NCBI RefSeq assembly: GCF_027484365.1
Contig: NZ_JAIXTC010000013.1
Location: forward strand, 1 to 54,154
Source of the DNA: Brevundimonas sp.
GTDB lineage: Bacteria; Pseudomonadota; Alphaproteobacteria; Caulobacterales; Caulobacteraceae
Length of the DNA: 54,154 bases
Reading direction: 5' to 3'
A program made the position numbers and the translations under genes. Below, piece after piece: positions 7,759 through 15,347 of the stretch. How positions within the stretch are numbered: position 1 is the stretch's first letter; each line of letters opens with the position of its first letter. The notes under the pieces were generated by a model. That model was not told the origin of the DNA. It saw nothing but the letters and a program-made list of their open reading frames with translations, and ran no database searches.

Positions 7759-8676
7759 CTAGAAGACCCGTCCGCCGACCCCGCCGTCCAGCATCATGGT
7801 CGCACCGACGATGGAGGCACCGGCCTGCTGCACGACCTCCTCGCGGTATTCGGTATAGACTTCCTCGCGGACCCAGGTGACCACCTTCACGCCTGCGCCG
7901 TAGCGGCGCAGCAGGGACCGCTCGTTGCAGTCGCGTTCCGGCCGCTGGACCCGGCAGGTGATCCCGCCGGACCGGTCGCGCCACAGGGCGTTGCCCTTCT
8001 CGCAGGCGAAGGTTTCGCCACCCTGGCCGCCGACTCCGCCGCCGCCATAGCTCGTCTGGTTCGACCACTCTGACCAGGTGACCTGCAGGTGGGTGCCGGC
8101 GATGCAGCGGAACAGTTCACCCTCGTAGCTGTCGGCGATGTCGCGGTCCGGAATGACCTGGGACGCCGGATGCGGGATGTCGCGATCGTCGATGCAGAAG
8201 GCCTGGATGACGACGCGCTTTTCCCAGCGGCGGCGGGCTTCGTAAGGCACGCGGACGACCTGGGACACCGCCCCGGCCTCGACGTTCAGGTTCTGGATAA
8301 CCGTGGGATAGGGTTGTTCGACACTGAAATAGGCCGAACCGCCGGCACCACCGCGCAGGTTGCCGTAGCCGCCCGCGCGGGCGTTGACGCCGGCGCGCGC
8401 CGCTGCCGAAGCATTGGAGTTGGCGTTCGCATTGATGTTGACGTTGACGTTGATGTCGCCCGGCGTCGGATAGTCCGGCGGGCCCGGATGGGTGCAGCAA
8501 TCCGGCGGGGGCGGCGGAGGGGGCGGAGGCGGAGGCGGCTGGCAGCCCGTGTCGCACGGCGGCGGCGGCGGCTGGCAGCCCGAGTTGCACTGCATCGAGC
8601 CGGCGGCGCTCGCCAGGCTCCAGAGGCCGGCGGCGCCCACGAGGGCCGGCAACCAGGTCTTGATCCGCACCCGCAT
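7759..8676 (-). CDS. Secreted Pro/Gly/Asn-rich protein of unknown function
   Basis: I do not recognise this family. With the ATG at 8676 (AGGAG eight bases upstream) the 305-residue product has a signal peptide (MRVRIKTWLPALVGAAG...SAA). Next come two CQPPPPP blocks and a long proline run flanked by cysteines (about residues 30-62). An alternating NVNVNINANANSNA stretch and a Gly/Ala-rich segment follow. The C-terminal two thirds are folded-looking with further Cys residues (CIDDRD, CIAGTHLQVTWSEWSNQ, CEKGNAL, CRVQRPERDCNERSL). This architecture suits an exposed envelope protein with a flexible stalk. An upstream in-frame Met at 8700 has no RBS. It lies convergent to the M16 gene; a 10-bp perfect hairpin without T-run (7716-7742) lies after its stop. 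Confidence 0.7.
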   Translation of the reverse strand: MRVRIKTWLPALVGAAGLWSLASAAGSMQCNSGCQPPPPPCDTGCQPPPPPPPPPPPPDCCTHPGPPDYPTPGDINVNVNINANANSNASAAARAGVNARAGGYGNLRGGAGGSAYFSVEQPYPTVIQNLNVEAGAVSQVVRVPYEARRRWEKRVVIQAFCIDDRDIPHPASQVIPDRDIADSYEGELFRCIAGTHLQVTWSEWSNQTSYGGGGVGGQGGETFACEKGNALWRDRSGGITCRVQRPERDCNERSLLRRYGAGVKVVTWVREEVYTEYREEVVQQAGASIVGATMMLDGGVGGRVF

Positions 8677-8870
8677 GGGCTGGGCTCCTGCAAACAACAT
8701 GCGGCGTCGCGCGGGGCGCGGGCCGGTTCAGCCTGACATCTGGCGGCAAAGGTCTTTCGTTTCCGTTAGCCACATGCCTCGCCCTACCGCTCGCGGCGCG
8801 GCCGCTCGCTTCTTGAAGGCGGTTCGAAGCTGGCCCACGCCTTGCGCCGCGCCTGTCGAAGGCGAGGGCG

Positions 8871-9398
8871 ATGTTCCATCCCGGCACGCAAAATCTGATC
8901 GACGACTGGGCGGCCCTGCCCGAGGCCGGCCGGATTCCCGCGCGCGCCGCGTTCGAGCCGCTGCGGATGGGCCGGCTGGTCCCGCAACTGTTCACCGCCG
9001 ACCGCGCCAGCGAGGGTGCGACCTTCCGGCTGGCCGGGGCCTGGATCGAGACCCTGCACGGCCGTCCCATGCGGGGCGTGCCGTGGCTGGAGCTGTGGGC
9101 TCCGGAGAGCCGACCGCTGGTGGCGAGCGCCGTGGTTCAGGCCTTTCGTGAGGCGCGTCCCGTGGTCATGGTCGCCGAGGCTGCGCGCCTGAGGGGGGTG
9201 CTGGAAATCGTCATCGCCCCAATGCGCCGGGCGGACGGCACGGCGGATCGCCTGATCGGCCTCTACCAGCCCGTGGCCGAACAGGAGCGCCGCAAGGAGG
9301 CGGTCGGGCCGCTGACCGCCCGACTGTCGATCGGCGTCGGAACGCCCAGTCGCGCGCCGCTGACGCTCGCGGCGCTGGACGGCCGCCGGATCGCCTGA
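8871..9398 (+). CDS. PAS-domain protein (PAS_5-like)
   Basis: The 175-residue soluble protein matches the short alphaproteobacterial PAS_5 type: an N-terminal DDWAALPEAGRIPARAAFEPLRMGRLVPQLF segment, split here as DDWAALPEAG and FEPLRMGRLVPQLF, then FRLAGAWIETLHGRPMRGVPW and a C-terminal sheet (VLEIVIAPMRRADG). Members are usually single-domain, with no kinase or cyclase attached, and act in regulatory roles that are mostly uncharacterised. The gene ends 26 bp before the convergent gamma-carbonic-anhydrase-like gene. No partner is encoded next to it. Confidence 0.72.
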   Translation: MFHPGTQNLIDDWAALPEAGRIPARAAFEPLRMGRLVPQLFTADRASEGATFRLAGAWIETLHGRPMRGVPWLELWAPESRPLVASAVVQAFREARPVVMVAEAARLRGVLEIVIAPMRRADGTADRLIGLYQPVAEQERRKEAVGPLTARLSIGVGTPSRAPLTLAALDGRRIA

Positions 9399-9424
9399 TC
9401 ACGCCCGCTCCCCCAAGAGAGGAG

Positions 9425-9955
9425 CTATTCTGCGGCTTTCAACTCCGCCGCATACCGCTTCCAGTTCTGCACATAGTGCTGCGCCGACATCGTCAGGGCG
9501 GCGATCTGGCTCGCGTCCAGTTCGCGGACGACCTTTCCAGGCTGGCCCATGACGAGGGAGCCGTCGGGGATGACCTTGCCCTCGGGGATCAGGGCGTTCG
9601 CGCCGATCAGACAGTTCTTTCCGATCTGCGCACGATTGAGGATCACCGCCCCTATGCCGATCAGGCTGTTGTCCCCGACGGTGCACCCGTGAAGCATGAC
9701 CTTGTGCCCCACGGTCACGTCCCGCCCGATGGTCAGGGGCGAGCCGGGGTCGGAATGCAGGACGCTGCCGTCCTGGATGTTGGTGTTCTCACCGATGGTA
9801 ATCGGATCGTTGTCTCCACGGACGGTCGCCCCGAACCAGACGCTGGCGCCCGAACCGAGAATCACGTTCCCTAGGACGACAGCATTATCCGCGATCCAGT
9901 ATTCGCCCTTCGGCGGAAGCTGCGGTTTCTTGTCCGCCAGCGAATAGATCGTCAT
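9425..9955 (-). CDS. Gamma-carbonic-anhydrase-like left-handed beta-helix protein
   Basis: The 176-residue protein is built of hexapeptide repeats ([40 protein letters not shown] and so on) that form a left-handed beta-helix trimer. The three metal histidines are at H67, H84 and H89 ([14 protein letters not shown]), as in the gamma-class carbonic anhydrase/YrdA/PaaY group. Length matches the family. Whether it hydrates CO2 or acts as a thioesterase-like or orphan member cannot be said from the sequence. It is monocistronic, on the minus strand, divergent from the phoH leader. Confidence 0.88.
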   Translation of the reverse strand: MTIYSLADKKPQLPPKGEYWIADNAVVLGNVILGSGASVWFGATVRGDNDPITIGENTNIQDGSVLHSDPGSPLTIGRDVTVGHKVMLHGCTVGDNSLIGIGAVILNRAQIGKNCLIGANALIPEGKVIPDGSLVMGQPGKVVRELDASQIAALTMSAQHYVQNWKRYAAELKAAE

Positions 9956-10210
9956 CGAAACATCACCTTATTCTCAAGCAAATGAGGGCTTTAACCCTTC
10001 GCTAACCACGATAGCATCATTCTGTTGATGCGATTCGAGGTCGCCATTTCGGCCCCGAGTCCGTAACCGGATCAATCCCGGTCCGGTCAGAGCCTTGGGG
10101 GCGTGCGTGACGCGTTCGGGTATGCGGCGGGTTCTCCCGCTGGATGTGGGATACATCATCGACCCCGGATGCCGCTTCTGCGACTCCCCTTTCCTCCCCA
10201 CCCTCGTTCG

Positions 10211-10240
10211 AGGCGATGCTTTCGCAGCATCGCCTTTTTT
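10211..10240 (+). terminator. Perfect intrinsic terminator directly upstream of phoH
   Basis: A perfect 10-bp stem (AGGCGATGCT 10211-10220 with AGCATCGCCT 10226-10235, loop TTCGC) is followed by six T. It ends only 19 bp before the phoH start codon, so it must terminate an upstream leader or small RNA or act as an attenuator for phoH. Confidence 0.85.
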
Positions 10241-10258
10241 CATGCCCTGGAGGCACTG

Positions 10259-11035
10259 ATGGCCAAGCGCGCAACCCTGAAGCGTCAAACCCGCGATGGA
10301 GGAGCCTTCGACGGCCCCGACTATGGCCAGGATGCGAAAATCCGCCGCCTGCCCACCCCGCAGAGTCGGGGCGCCTGGTCGCCGCATCCGTCCAATGACG
10401 ATCGCGAGCAGGGTTATCTGAAGACCCTGAAACCGAAGTCCGAAGGCCAGGCCGCGCTGCTGAACGCTATCGACACCTCCAACCTGTGCGTGGCCCTGGG
10501 TCCGGCAGGCACGGGCAAGACCTATCTGGCGGTCGCCAAGGCGGTCGAGGCGCTGGAAGCGGGCAAGGTCGGACGCATCGTCCTGTCGCGCCCGGCCGTC
10601 GAGGCCGGCGAATCGATCGGCTTCCTGCCCGGCGCCATGGAGGACAAGCTGGCCCCCTATCTGCGGCCCCTCTACGACGCCCTGTCGGACCGGCTGACGA
10701 TGAAGCGGGTCGGGGCCCTGATGGCCGAAGGCCTGATCGAGATCGCGCCGGTCGGCTATATGCGCGGCCGCACCCTGAACAACGCCTTCATCGTCATCGA
10801 TGAAGCCCAGAACTGCACCTATGTGCAGCTGAAGATGCTGCTGACGCGGCTGGGCTGGCATTCGACCATGGTCGTCACGGGCGATCCGGGCCAGACCGAC
10901 CTCCTGCCGTCGCTGTCGGGGCTGGCGGATATCGCGGCCCGTCTGGAGGCCGTGCCGGAGATTTCGGTCGTGCGCCTGGCCGAGGGGGACATCGTCCGTC
11001 ACCCGCTGGTGGCGAGCATGATCGGGGTTCTCTGA
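10259..11035 (+). CDS. PhoH-family ATPase
   Basis: The 258-residue protein has the PhoH ATPase core: Walker A GPAGTGKT (about residues 81-88), LSRPAVEAGESIGFLPG, Walker B FIVIDEAQN, and the downstream motif TGDPGQTDL. PhoH proteins are cytoplasmic P-loop ATPases related to the SF1 helicase core and linked to RNA metabolism. This shorter form has a charged N-terminal extension (MAKRATLKRQTRDGG) and lacks the KH/PIN additions of other members. The ATG at 10259 is preceded by GGAGG. There is no ybeY or ybeZ-type neighbour, so this is not the ybeZ locus. It is expressed either through or from beyond the terminator at 10211-10240. Confidence 0.88.
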   Translation: MAKRATLKRQTRDGGAFDGPDYGQDAKIRRLPTPQSRGAWSPHPSNDDREQGYLKTLKPKSEGQAALLNAIDTSNLCVALGPAGTGKTYLAVAKAVEALEAGKVGRIVLSRPAVEAGESIGFLPGAMEDKLAPYLRPLYDALSDRLTMKRVGALMAEGLIEIAPVGYMRGRTLNNAFIVIDEAQNCTYVQLKMLLTRLGWHSTMVVTGDPGQTDLLPSLSGLADIAARLEAVPEISVVRLAEGDIVRHPLVASMIGVL

Positions 11036-11056
11036 CCCTCTCGACCGGACAAGGAA

Positions 11057-11092
11057 AAGGCCGGCGGATCGCAGGATCCGCCGGCCTTCTTC
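11057..11092. terminator. Bidirectional terminator between phoH and doxX
   Basis: A 14-bp perfect inverted repeat (11057-11070 with 11075-11088, loop GCAG) lies between the convergent phoH and DoxX genes. It has A-rich sequence on the left and CTTCTTCATTT on the right, so it can serve both directions. Confidence 0.82.
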
Positions 11093-11107
11093 ATTTCAGC
11101 GAGGCGT

Positions 11108-11506
11108 TCAGCGCTTCCTGGCGCCGTCGAGGCTCCAGGCGCCGGGCCCCGAGGTGACGAGGTAGAGGAAGACGAAGCAGAACAGGATCGCCGCATCGCC
11201 GCCGTTGACGGCCGGGAACGGGCTGGAGGGGGCGTGGAACATCCAGTAGGCCACAGCCATCATGCCCGACAGGATGAAGGCGGTCGGACGGGTGAACAGG
11301 CCCAGAATGATCAGCACGCCCCCGACGGTTTCCAGCACGCTGCCGACGCCGAGGATGGTGGTGAGCGCCTGCTGACCCGGCTCGGCGCCTTCAGGAAAGC
11401 CGATCAGCTTGATCAGGCCGTGGCCGAGGAAGAGCAGGCCGGCGACGATGCGAAGGATCGCCAGGGCCTGCGGTTGGTATCTCGATGCGCCGTTGAAGAC
11501 ATTCAT
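11108..11506 (-). CDS. DoxX-family membrane protein
   Basis: The 132-residue protein has four hydrophobic helices and the DoxX signature (ALAILRIVAGLLFLGHGLIKL near the N-terminus, then VLETVGGVLIILGLFTRP). The start at 11506 has a well-placed AAAGGG; the in-frame ATG at 11515 sits on top of that RBS and is unlikely. DoxX proteins are inner-membrane proteins linked to thiol and oxidative stress in some bacteria. The gene follows the pirin gene by 93 bp on the same strand, a pairing often seen for these redox-associated families. Confidence 0.85.
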   Translation of the reverse strand: MNVFNGASRYQPQALAILRIVAGLLFLGHGLIKLIGFPEGAEPGQQALTTILGVGSVLETVGGVLIILGLFTRPTAFILSGMMAVAYWMFHAPSSPFPAVNGGDAAILFCFVFLYLVTSGPGAWSLDGARKR

Positions 11507-11599
11507 GGGTTTCATCCCTTTCTGTGGGTCGCGTTGAAGTGTGCAGCCCGTCTGGCGACGCTAAGCCGGACGGGCCGTTGGACAAGTCGCCTGCTGGTC

Positions 11600-12298
11600 T
11601 CAGGCTGCGTCGACCAGGACGATCTCGGCGTCGTTGACGGCCGTCACCGTGATCGTCGCCTCGTTAGAGATGGCGGCGCCGTCACGGGCGTTCAGGCGGA
11701 CGCCGTTGACCTCGACCTCGCCGATCGCAGGGACCAGATAGCCGCGCCGGGTCGAGCCCAGAGGATAGGTCGCGCTCTCGCCCGCCTTCAGGGTCGCGCC
11801 GACGATGCGGGCGTCGGTCCGGATCGGCAGGGCGTCGTCATCGCCGTCGAAACCGGACGCCAGAACCACGAACTGTCCGGCGCGGTCGCCCTTGGGAAAG
11901 GGTTTGGCGCCCCAGGCCGGCGCCTCGCCGCGTTTGGTCGGTTCGATCCAGATCTGGAAGATGCGGGTCAGGGTCGACTCGGCATTGTATTCCGCGTGAC
12001 GGATGCCGGTGCCCGCGCTCATTACCTGGACGTCGCCGGCTTCGGTGCGGCCCTTGTTGCCCAGGCTGTCCTCGTGGGTGATCGCGCCTTCGCGGACGTA
12101 GGTGATGATCTCCATGTCCGAGTGAGGATGCGGCGGGAAGCCCGTGCCGGCGGCGATCTCGTCGTCGTTCCAGACGCGCAGATTGCCCCAGCTCATGCGC
12201 GCCGGGTCATAGTAGTTGGCGAAGGAGAAATGGTGTTTGGCGTTCAGCCAGCCGTGGTTGGCGCCACCCAGGCTTTCGAACGGTCTGCGCTCGATCAT
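11600..12298 (-). CDS. Pirin-family protein (YhhW-like bicupin)
   Basis: The 232-residue protein is a bicupin of the YhhW/pirin type. The metal ligands fall at H57, H59, H101 and E103 (FPPHPHSDMEI and GTGIRHAEYN), the same positions as in E. coli YhhW, a quercetin 2,3-dioxygenase in vitro. The start at 12298 is chosen because GGAGAG lies eight bases upstream and the protein then begins MIERRPFESLGG, as in the family. It is upstream of doxX on the same strand, so the pair probably responds to redox or electrophile stress; the physiological substrate is unknown. Confidence 0.9.
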   Translation of the reverse strand: MIERRPFESLGGANHGWLNAKHHFSFANYYDPARMSWGNLRVWNDDEIAAGTGFPPHPHSDMEIITYVREGAITHEDSLGNKGRTEAGDVQVMSAGTGIRHAEYNAESTLTRIFQIWIEPTKRGEAPAWGAKPFPKGDRAGQFVVLASGFDGDDDALPIRTDARIVGATLKAGESATYPLGSTRRGYLVPAIGEVEVNGVRLNARDGAAISNEATITVTAVNDAEIVLVDAA

Positions 12299-12397
12299 TG
12301 AAGTCTCTCCGGCCGCAGGACGTCCCGCGGCGCTGTTGCTCGGACGATAACATAGGTGTCCGGGAGAGAACTGCAACAGTGCTAGTATCAGAAAAGA

Positions 12398-12428
12398 CCC
12401 CTCCCTCTCCGGGCGGGAGAGGGAGGGG
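12398..12428 (-). terminator. Terminator downstream of the SIMPL gene
   Basis: A 13-bp perfect stem of CCCCTCCCTCTCC type (12398-12410 with 12416-12428) is followed on the minus strand by TCTTTTC. It lies 15 bp after the SIMPL stop codon. Confidence 0.75.
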
Positions 12429-12442
12429 CAGAGGGTCAGTCG

Positions 12443-13189
12443 TCAGTGACCCAGGTCATAGATCCCGGTGATGTCGATCCGCACGGTCATCTCGCCGGCC
12501 GCGACCGGGGTCGAGGCATCGGCGGACTCCATCCGGGCCATGGCGTAGACCGGCATCGGCGGCTGCGGCGAGTAGCCGCCGCCTTCATTCAGCGAGCGGA
12601 TGCCGCCCAGTTCGACGCCCAGGGCCTGGGCATAGAGACGCGCCTTGTCCTGGAGAGCGCGGACGGCAAGGATGCGGGCCTGATCCTCGGCGGCCTTGGG
12701 GTCCTTCAGGCCGAAAGCGATGCCGTTGATCTGGTTGACGCCGGCCCCGACCACGGCGTCCGCCGTCGTGCCGACCTTCGTCAGATCGTTGATGATCACC
12801 GTGACCTGGTTGGACGCCTGATAGCCGCGCAGGCGGGGCGGCTGGTTCTCGACATAGTCGTACTGGGCCGAGAGGTTCAGGCCCGAGGTCTGGATGTCGC
12901 GGTCGGCGATGCCGGCGCGGCTGAGGGCGGCGAAAACCTCCTGCATGCGGCGGGCGTTGTCGGCCATGGCGGCCCGGGCCGTCGGGGCCTCGGTCTGGAC
13001 GCCGAAGGTGATGGTCGCCATGTCCGGGGCGACGCGGACTTCCCCAAAGGCGGACAGGTTGAGGGCGGGCCGGGCGGCCATGGCGTGCACCTGCATCGGG
13101 GCGGTCGGAACGGACTGCGCGAGGGCGGCGGGCGCGGCGAAGGCCGTCAGGGCGGCGCCCAGCATCAGGGCCTTGAAGGTGCGGGTCAT
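12443..13189 (-). CDS. SIMPL-domain (DUF541) periplasmic protein
   Basis: The 248-residue protein has a signal peptide (MTRTFKALMLGAALTAFAAP...LAQ) and a full SIMPL domain. This starts at LNLSAFGEVRVAPDMATITFGVQT, includes ANQVTVIINDLTKVG-like and GIAFGLKDP elements, and ends in VRIDITGIYDLGH. Bacterial relatives (YggE-type) form oligomeric rings in the periplasm and are linked to oxidative stress tolerance. The gene stands alone with its own terminator. Length is normal. Confidence 0.87.
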   Translation of the reverse strand: MTRTFKALMLGAALTAFAAPAALAQSVPTAPMQVHAMAARPALNLSAFGEVRVAPDMATITFGVQTEAPTARAAMADNARRMQEVFAALSRAGIADRDIQTSGLNLSAQYDYVENQPPRLRGYQASNQVTVIINDLTKVGTTADAVVGAGVNQINGIAFGLKDPKAAEDQARILAVRALQDKARLYAQALGVELGGIRSLNEGGGYSPQPPMPVYAMARMESADASTPVAAGEMTVRIDITGIYDLGH

Positions 13190-13399
13190 GGAAGAATCCT
13201 CATCGAGAACGAAACCTGGGACGGCCCCCGTTCTCTGCGCAGGCCGTGGCCGAACCTTGGCGGCGCCCGCCTGAACGCCGGGGCCGGCCGATCTGGCAGG
13301 ATCCGTTCACCTGAATGAATTCGTCGACAGGCTCCGGCCTCTTTCCCGGCCTTCGTCGCCCTGCTAGGCCGGACCTCCGCCCGAGGCCGTGCGGTTTGG

Positions 13400-13475
13400 G
13401 GGCGCGTAGCTCAATGGTTAGAGCCGACCGCTCATAACGGTCTGGTTGGGGGTTCGAGTCCCTCCGCGCCTACCA
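13400..13475 (+). tRNA. tRNA with CAT anticodon, probably tRNA-Ile2
   Basis: A complete cloverleaf with encoded CCA can be drawn. It has a 7-bp acceptor with G1-T72 wobble, D-stem GCTC/GAGC, anticodon stem GACCG/CGGTC around CTCATAA (anticodon 13433-13435), variable TGGTT, T-loop TTCGAGT. It is not initiator tRNA, because the GGG/CCC anticodon stem is missing. CAT means elongator Met or the lysidine-modified Ile2; C4-G69 favours Ile2, but this is not certain. Its last 16 bases plus one are repeated at 15348-15364. Confidence 0.9.
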
Positions 13476-13476
13476 C
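13460..13476 (+). repeat. attL-like direct repeat in the tRNA 3' end
   Basis: The 17 bases CCCTCCGCGCCTACCAC cover the T-arm 3' strand, acceptor 3' strand and CCA of the tRNA, and recur exactly at 15348-15364. A tRNA 3' end duplicated at the far side of a compositionally distinct segment is the classical mark of integrase-mediated insertion. Confidence 0.75.
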
Positions 13477-13528
13477 CCGCTTCAAAATACCCCTTATAAT
13501 CATTTAGTTAAAAAGAATAGACAGCAGG

Positions 13529-13540
13529 GGTTAGACTCGG
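13529..13540 (+). repeat. Island-end repeat copy 1 (GGTTAGACTCGG)
   Basis: A near-copy of the 13-bp motif GGTTAGACAYCGG that occurs twice at the other end of the island. Its place about 55 bp inside the tRNA-side boundary suits an integrase arm-type or excisionase site, but this is inference. Confidence 0.35.
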
Positions 13541-13702
13541 CCTGTTCTCGTTTCGGCCCGCAGCAGCCCGTCTCGCCGCGCAACCCAGCGGAAGCGTGAA
13601 CTGGACGCGCAACTTGACGCTTCACAACCATAGCTGCACTAATGAGTTTCCAAATCAGCTTTGGTTGTGCTCGGCAGAGAGCGCCAATTTCGTGAGGCCT
13701 GT

Positions 13703-14350
13703 ATGACCGATGTTCTTCCCCCAATTCTGGTGACCGGCCAACGTCGCCAGATCGCAGCAATGCACTTCCCCGGCCGTATGAACTCTCCATCCGGGGAACA
13801 GCCTATCGAGGTGTCCGGCGAGGGCGATCCGGAGGATCCTCCGATCTATGACCGGTGCGCGGATCCGGCGCAGCAGGTCGATTGGAACGCGGATGCAGCG
13901 GCAGCCGAAGCTTTGCGGCGTTTTCAAAACAGCGCTGGCGATCCGCTACTCGACAATCGAGAGCGCTCCATGGTCCTGATACGCAATCCGGTTACTGGGA
14001 TGGTCACTGCGGAGAATCTCGAAGTTGGCGTTCCTGGGGCTGGCGAAGTCCCGTTCAACGTGGATGGCTTTGGCTGGGCGAACGTTGTCGGCCTTATCCA
14101 CTCCCACCCAGGAAGTAGGTCGTTTCCGAGTTCAGCGGACCTGTACAACTATCCCGTTTGGCAAGGACTGGTCACTCAGGCGGGGGGAAGCCAAGGTCTA
14201 AGATTATACATAGTTGGCGCGGGAAATGACGGACCTGGAACGCCGGATAGGCTAATGATCAGGGTGTATAACCAAACCAACATCGCCAGCGGCGAACAAG
14301 GCCAAGCTGGACCTGAGGTCAACCAAAATGCGCTCCCGTGCAATGTTTAG
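13703..14350 (+). CDS. JAMM/JAB-type metallopeptidase (DUF4329-like)
   Basis: The 215-residue protein contains an exact JAMM zinc motif H-x-H-x7-S-x2-D (H133, H135, S143, D146 in LIHSHPGSRSFPSSADLY). A possible catalytic Glu lies upstream (E88 or E104). JAMM enzymes hydrolyse isopeptide or peptide bonds; DUF4329-like and Tox-JAB domains occur at the ends of polymorphic toxins. The N-terminus (LPPILVTGQRRQ) resembles the VTGxR stretch found in some alphaproteobacterial secreted or putative toxin proteins; there is no signal peptide. The ATG at 13703 has GAGG upstream; the gene overlaps the next by 23 nt. It lies in the att-flanked island and is less GC-rich than its neighbours. A toxin role is a hypothesis only. 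Confidence 0.75.
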   Translation: MTDVLPPILVTGQRRQIAAMHFPGRMNSPSGEQPIEVSGEGDPEDPPIYDRCADPAQQVDWNADAAAAEALRRFQNSAGDPLLDNRERSMVLIRNPVTGMVTAENLEVGVPGAGEVPFNVDGFGWANVVGLIHSHPGSRSFPSSADLYNYPVWQGLVTQAGGSQGLRLYIVGAGNDGPGTPDRLMIRVYNQTNIASGEQGQAGPEVNQNALPCNV

Positions 14351-14930
14351 GGCAATTCTCGTAGGTGCAACGCTCGTGACGACTTCGGCGTCGTCATCGA
14401 TCGCCGGTGACAGCAGCTACCGGGTGCAGTTATTTGGCGGGGTTCCTCCGCTGGCGGGGTTTGAGATTGAACCTTCGCATAGTGACACATGGGAAGCCGT
14501 TGGCTTCTACGCAGTTGTGCATGCCACTGTTCGACTGCCCGACGGTCTGCCGTGGATCGAGTATGTTGCACGTCGTGAGTATCGAGATGAAACGGGACAG
14601 ACTGCTGTGTTCTGGGCATCATCGATCACTTGCCCCAGTGTTCGGAATCTTTTGGCGTGGCTGACCGAGTTGTCGCCGCCCCGCATCGAAATCGCTGGCG
14701 TAACTCCGAGAAATGTGATGCCCGATGGCGCCCGACCGAGAACCTACATGGCCGACGGTGACGTGGTCACCATCTGGGGACGCGGTACCCAACCTGACAA
14801 CGCAGCAGCGACATCCGTCGAGGTCAAAAGCAATGCTGGAGCGGTCGCCTCGTTTGGCCGCGCGGCGCGCTCTAGCTTGGCGTCCTGCTGGACAGGCACC
14901 GAGCCGCCGGTTGACGGGCCTGTCGTTTAA
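14328..14930 (+). CDS. Secreted protein of unknown function, partner of the JAMM gene
   Basis: I do not recognise the family. The 200-residue product begins with a signal peptide (MRSRAMFRAILVGATLVTTS...SIAG) and the mature part has two cysteines (SSITCPSV and LASCWTG), compatible with a periplasmic disulfide. It overlaps the 3' end of the JAMM gene by 23 nt, so the two are almost certainly translated from one mRNA. The start at 14328 has GAGG nine to ten bases upstream; Met6 at 14343 is an alternative. Co-location with a JAMM protein in a mobile segment allows an effector/immunity or enzyme/substrate reading, but nothing in the sequence proves either. Confidence 0.65.
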   Translation: MRSRAMFRAILVGATLVTTSASSSIAGDSSYRVQLFGGVPPLAGFEIEPSHSDTWEAVGFYAVVHATVRLPDGLPWIEYVARREYRDETGQTAVFWASSITCPSVRNLLAWLTELSPPRIEIAGVTPRNVMPDGARPRTYMADGDVVTIWGRGTQPDNAAATSVEVKSNAGAVASFGRAARSSLASCWTGTEPPVDGPVV

Positions 14931-15207
14931 CGATTTCCAGCATGGGGGCTGCGCGTTCCCGCGCCAGCCTGATGGACAGCCATTTCCTAGGCAAACCGTT
15001 CCGAAACAATAGATCCGGCTTGCCCGGTTCGCCGGAGCGGGCTTTCGTCGTTTCAGTCGGCCTTCTCTGCAGCAGGCTGCGCTCACGTGGACACGAATGT
15101 TGGCCAGCTGCAGATCGGCAGAGACGTGGAACTGGCTCAGGCAGCGGCACCTGCGAGGCTGCTAAGTGGTCGATTGCACGGCGCTGAGCAGTCCCGGACA
15201 CCCCCGA

Positions 15208-15233
15208 CCCCGGCCTCGCGCCGGGGGCTTTTT
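15208..15233 (+). terminator. Terminator near the right end of the island
   Basis: Stem CCCCGGC/GCCGGGG (15208-15214 with 15220-15226, loop CTCGC) followed by GCTTTTT and then GCGTTTT. It lies 277 bp after the second island gene with no gene between, so a long 3' UTR or a small RNA may end here. Between 14931 and 15207 I see no protein gene. Confidence 0.75.
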
Positions 15234-15253
15234 GCGTTTTGGAAGGTCCGAAA

Positions 15254-15316
15254 GGTTAGACATCGGGCCAACTCGTCAATGGTGGCCTATAGGCGGCCAG
15301 AACGGTTAGACACCGG
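15254..15316 (+). repeat. Island-end direct repeat pair GGTTAGACAYCGG
   Basis: GGTTAGACATCGG (15254-15266) and GGTTAGACACCGG (15304-15316) are spaced 50 bp apart, inside flanks CGAAA/AGAAC. They lie 32-110 bp inside the right boundary of the island, and a related 12-mer is at 13529-13540 near the left boundary. Confidence 0.5.
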
Positions 15317-15347
15317 TTGCGCCTTGATTTCACAAGGGGAGCTCAGG

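Noticed and set aside
8490..8580. Gly-rich tandem CRISPR-like repeat
   Set aside because: The repeats are codon runs for proline on the minus strand inside a signal-peptide protein. There are no spacers or regular units, and no CRISPR array is seen anywhere in the window.
10103..10258. N-terminal extension of PhoH by about 52 residues
   Set aside because: The frame would run through a perfect terminator, and the ATG at 10259 has a strong RBS and the family-like start.
13400..13475. Initiator tRNA-fMet
   Set aside because: The anticodon stem lacks the three consecutive G-C pairs and position 1-72 is a G-T pair rather than the C-A mismatch of initiators.
13614..13642. TTGACG-17-CACTAA as a promoter for the JAMM gene
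   Set aside because: The -35 is good but the -10 is poor, so I did not list it as a feature.
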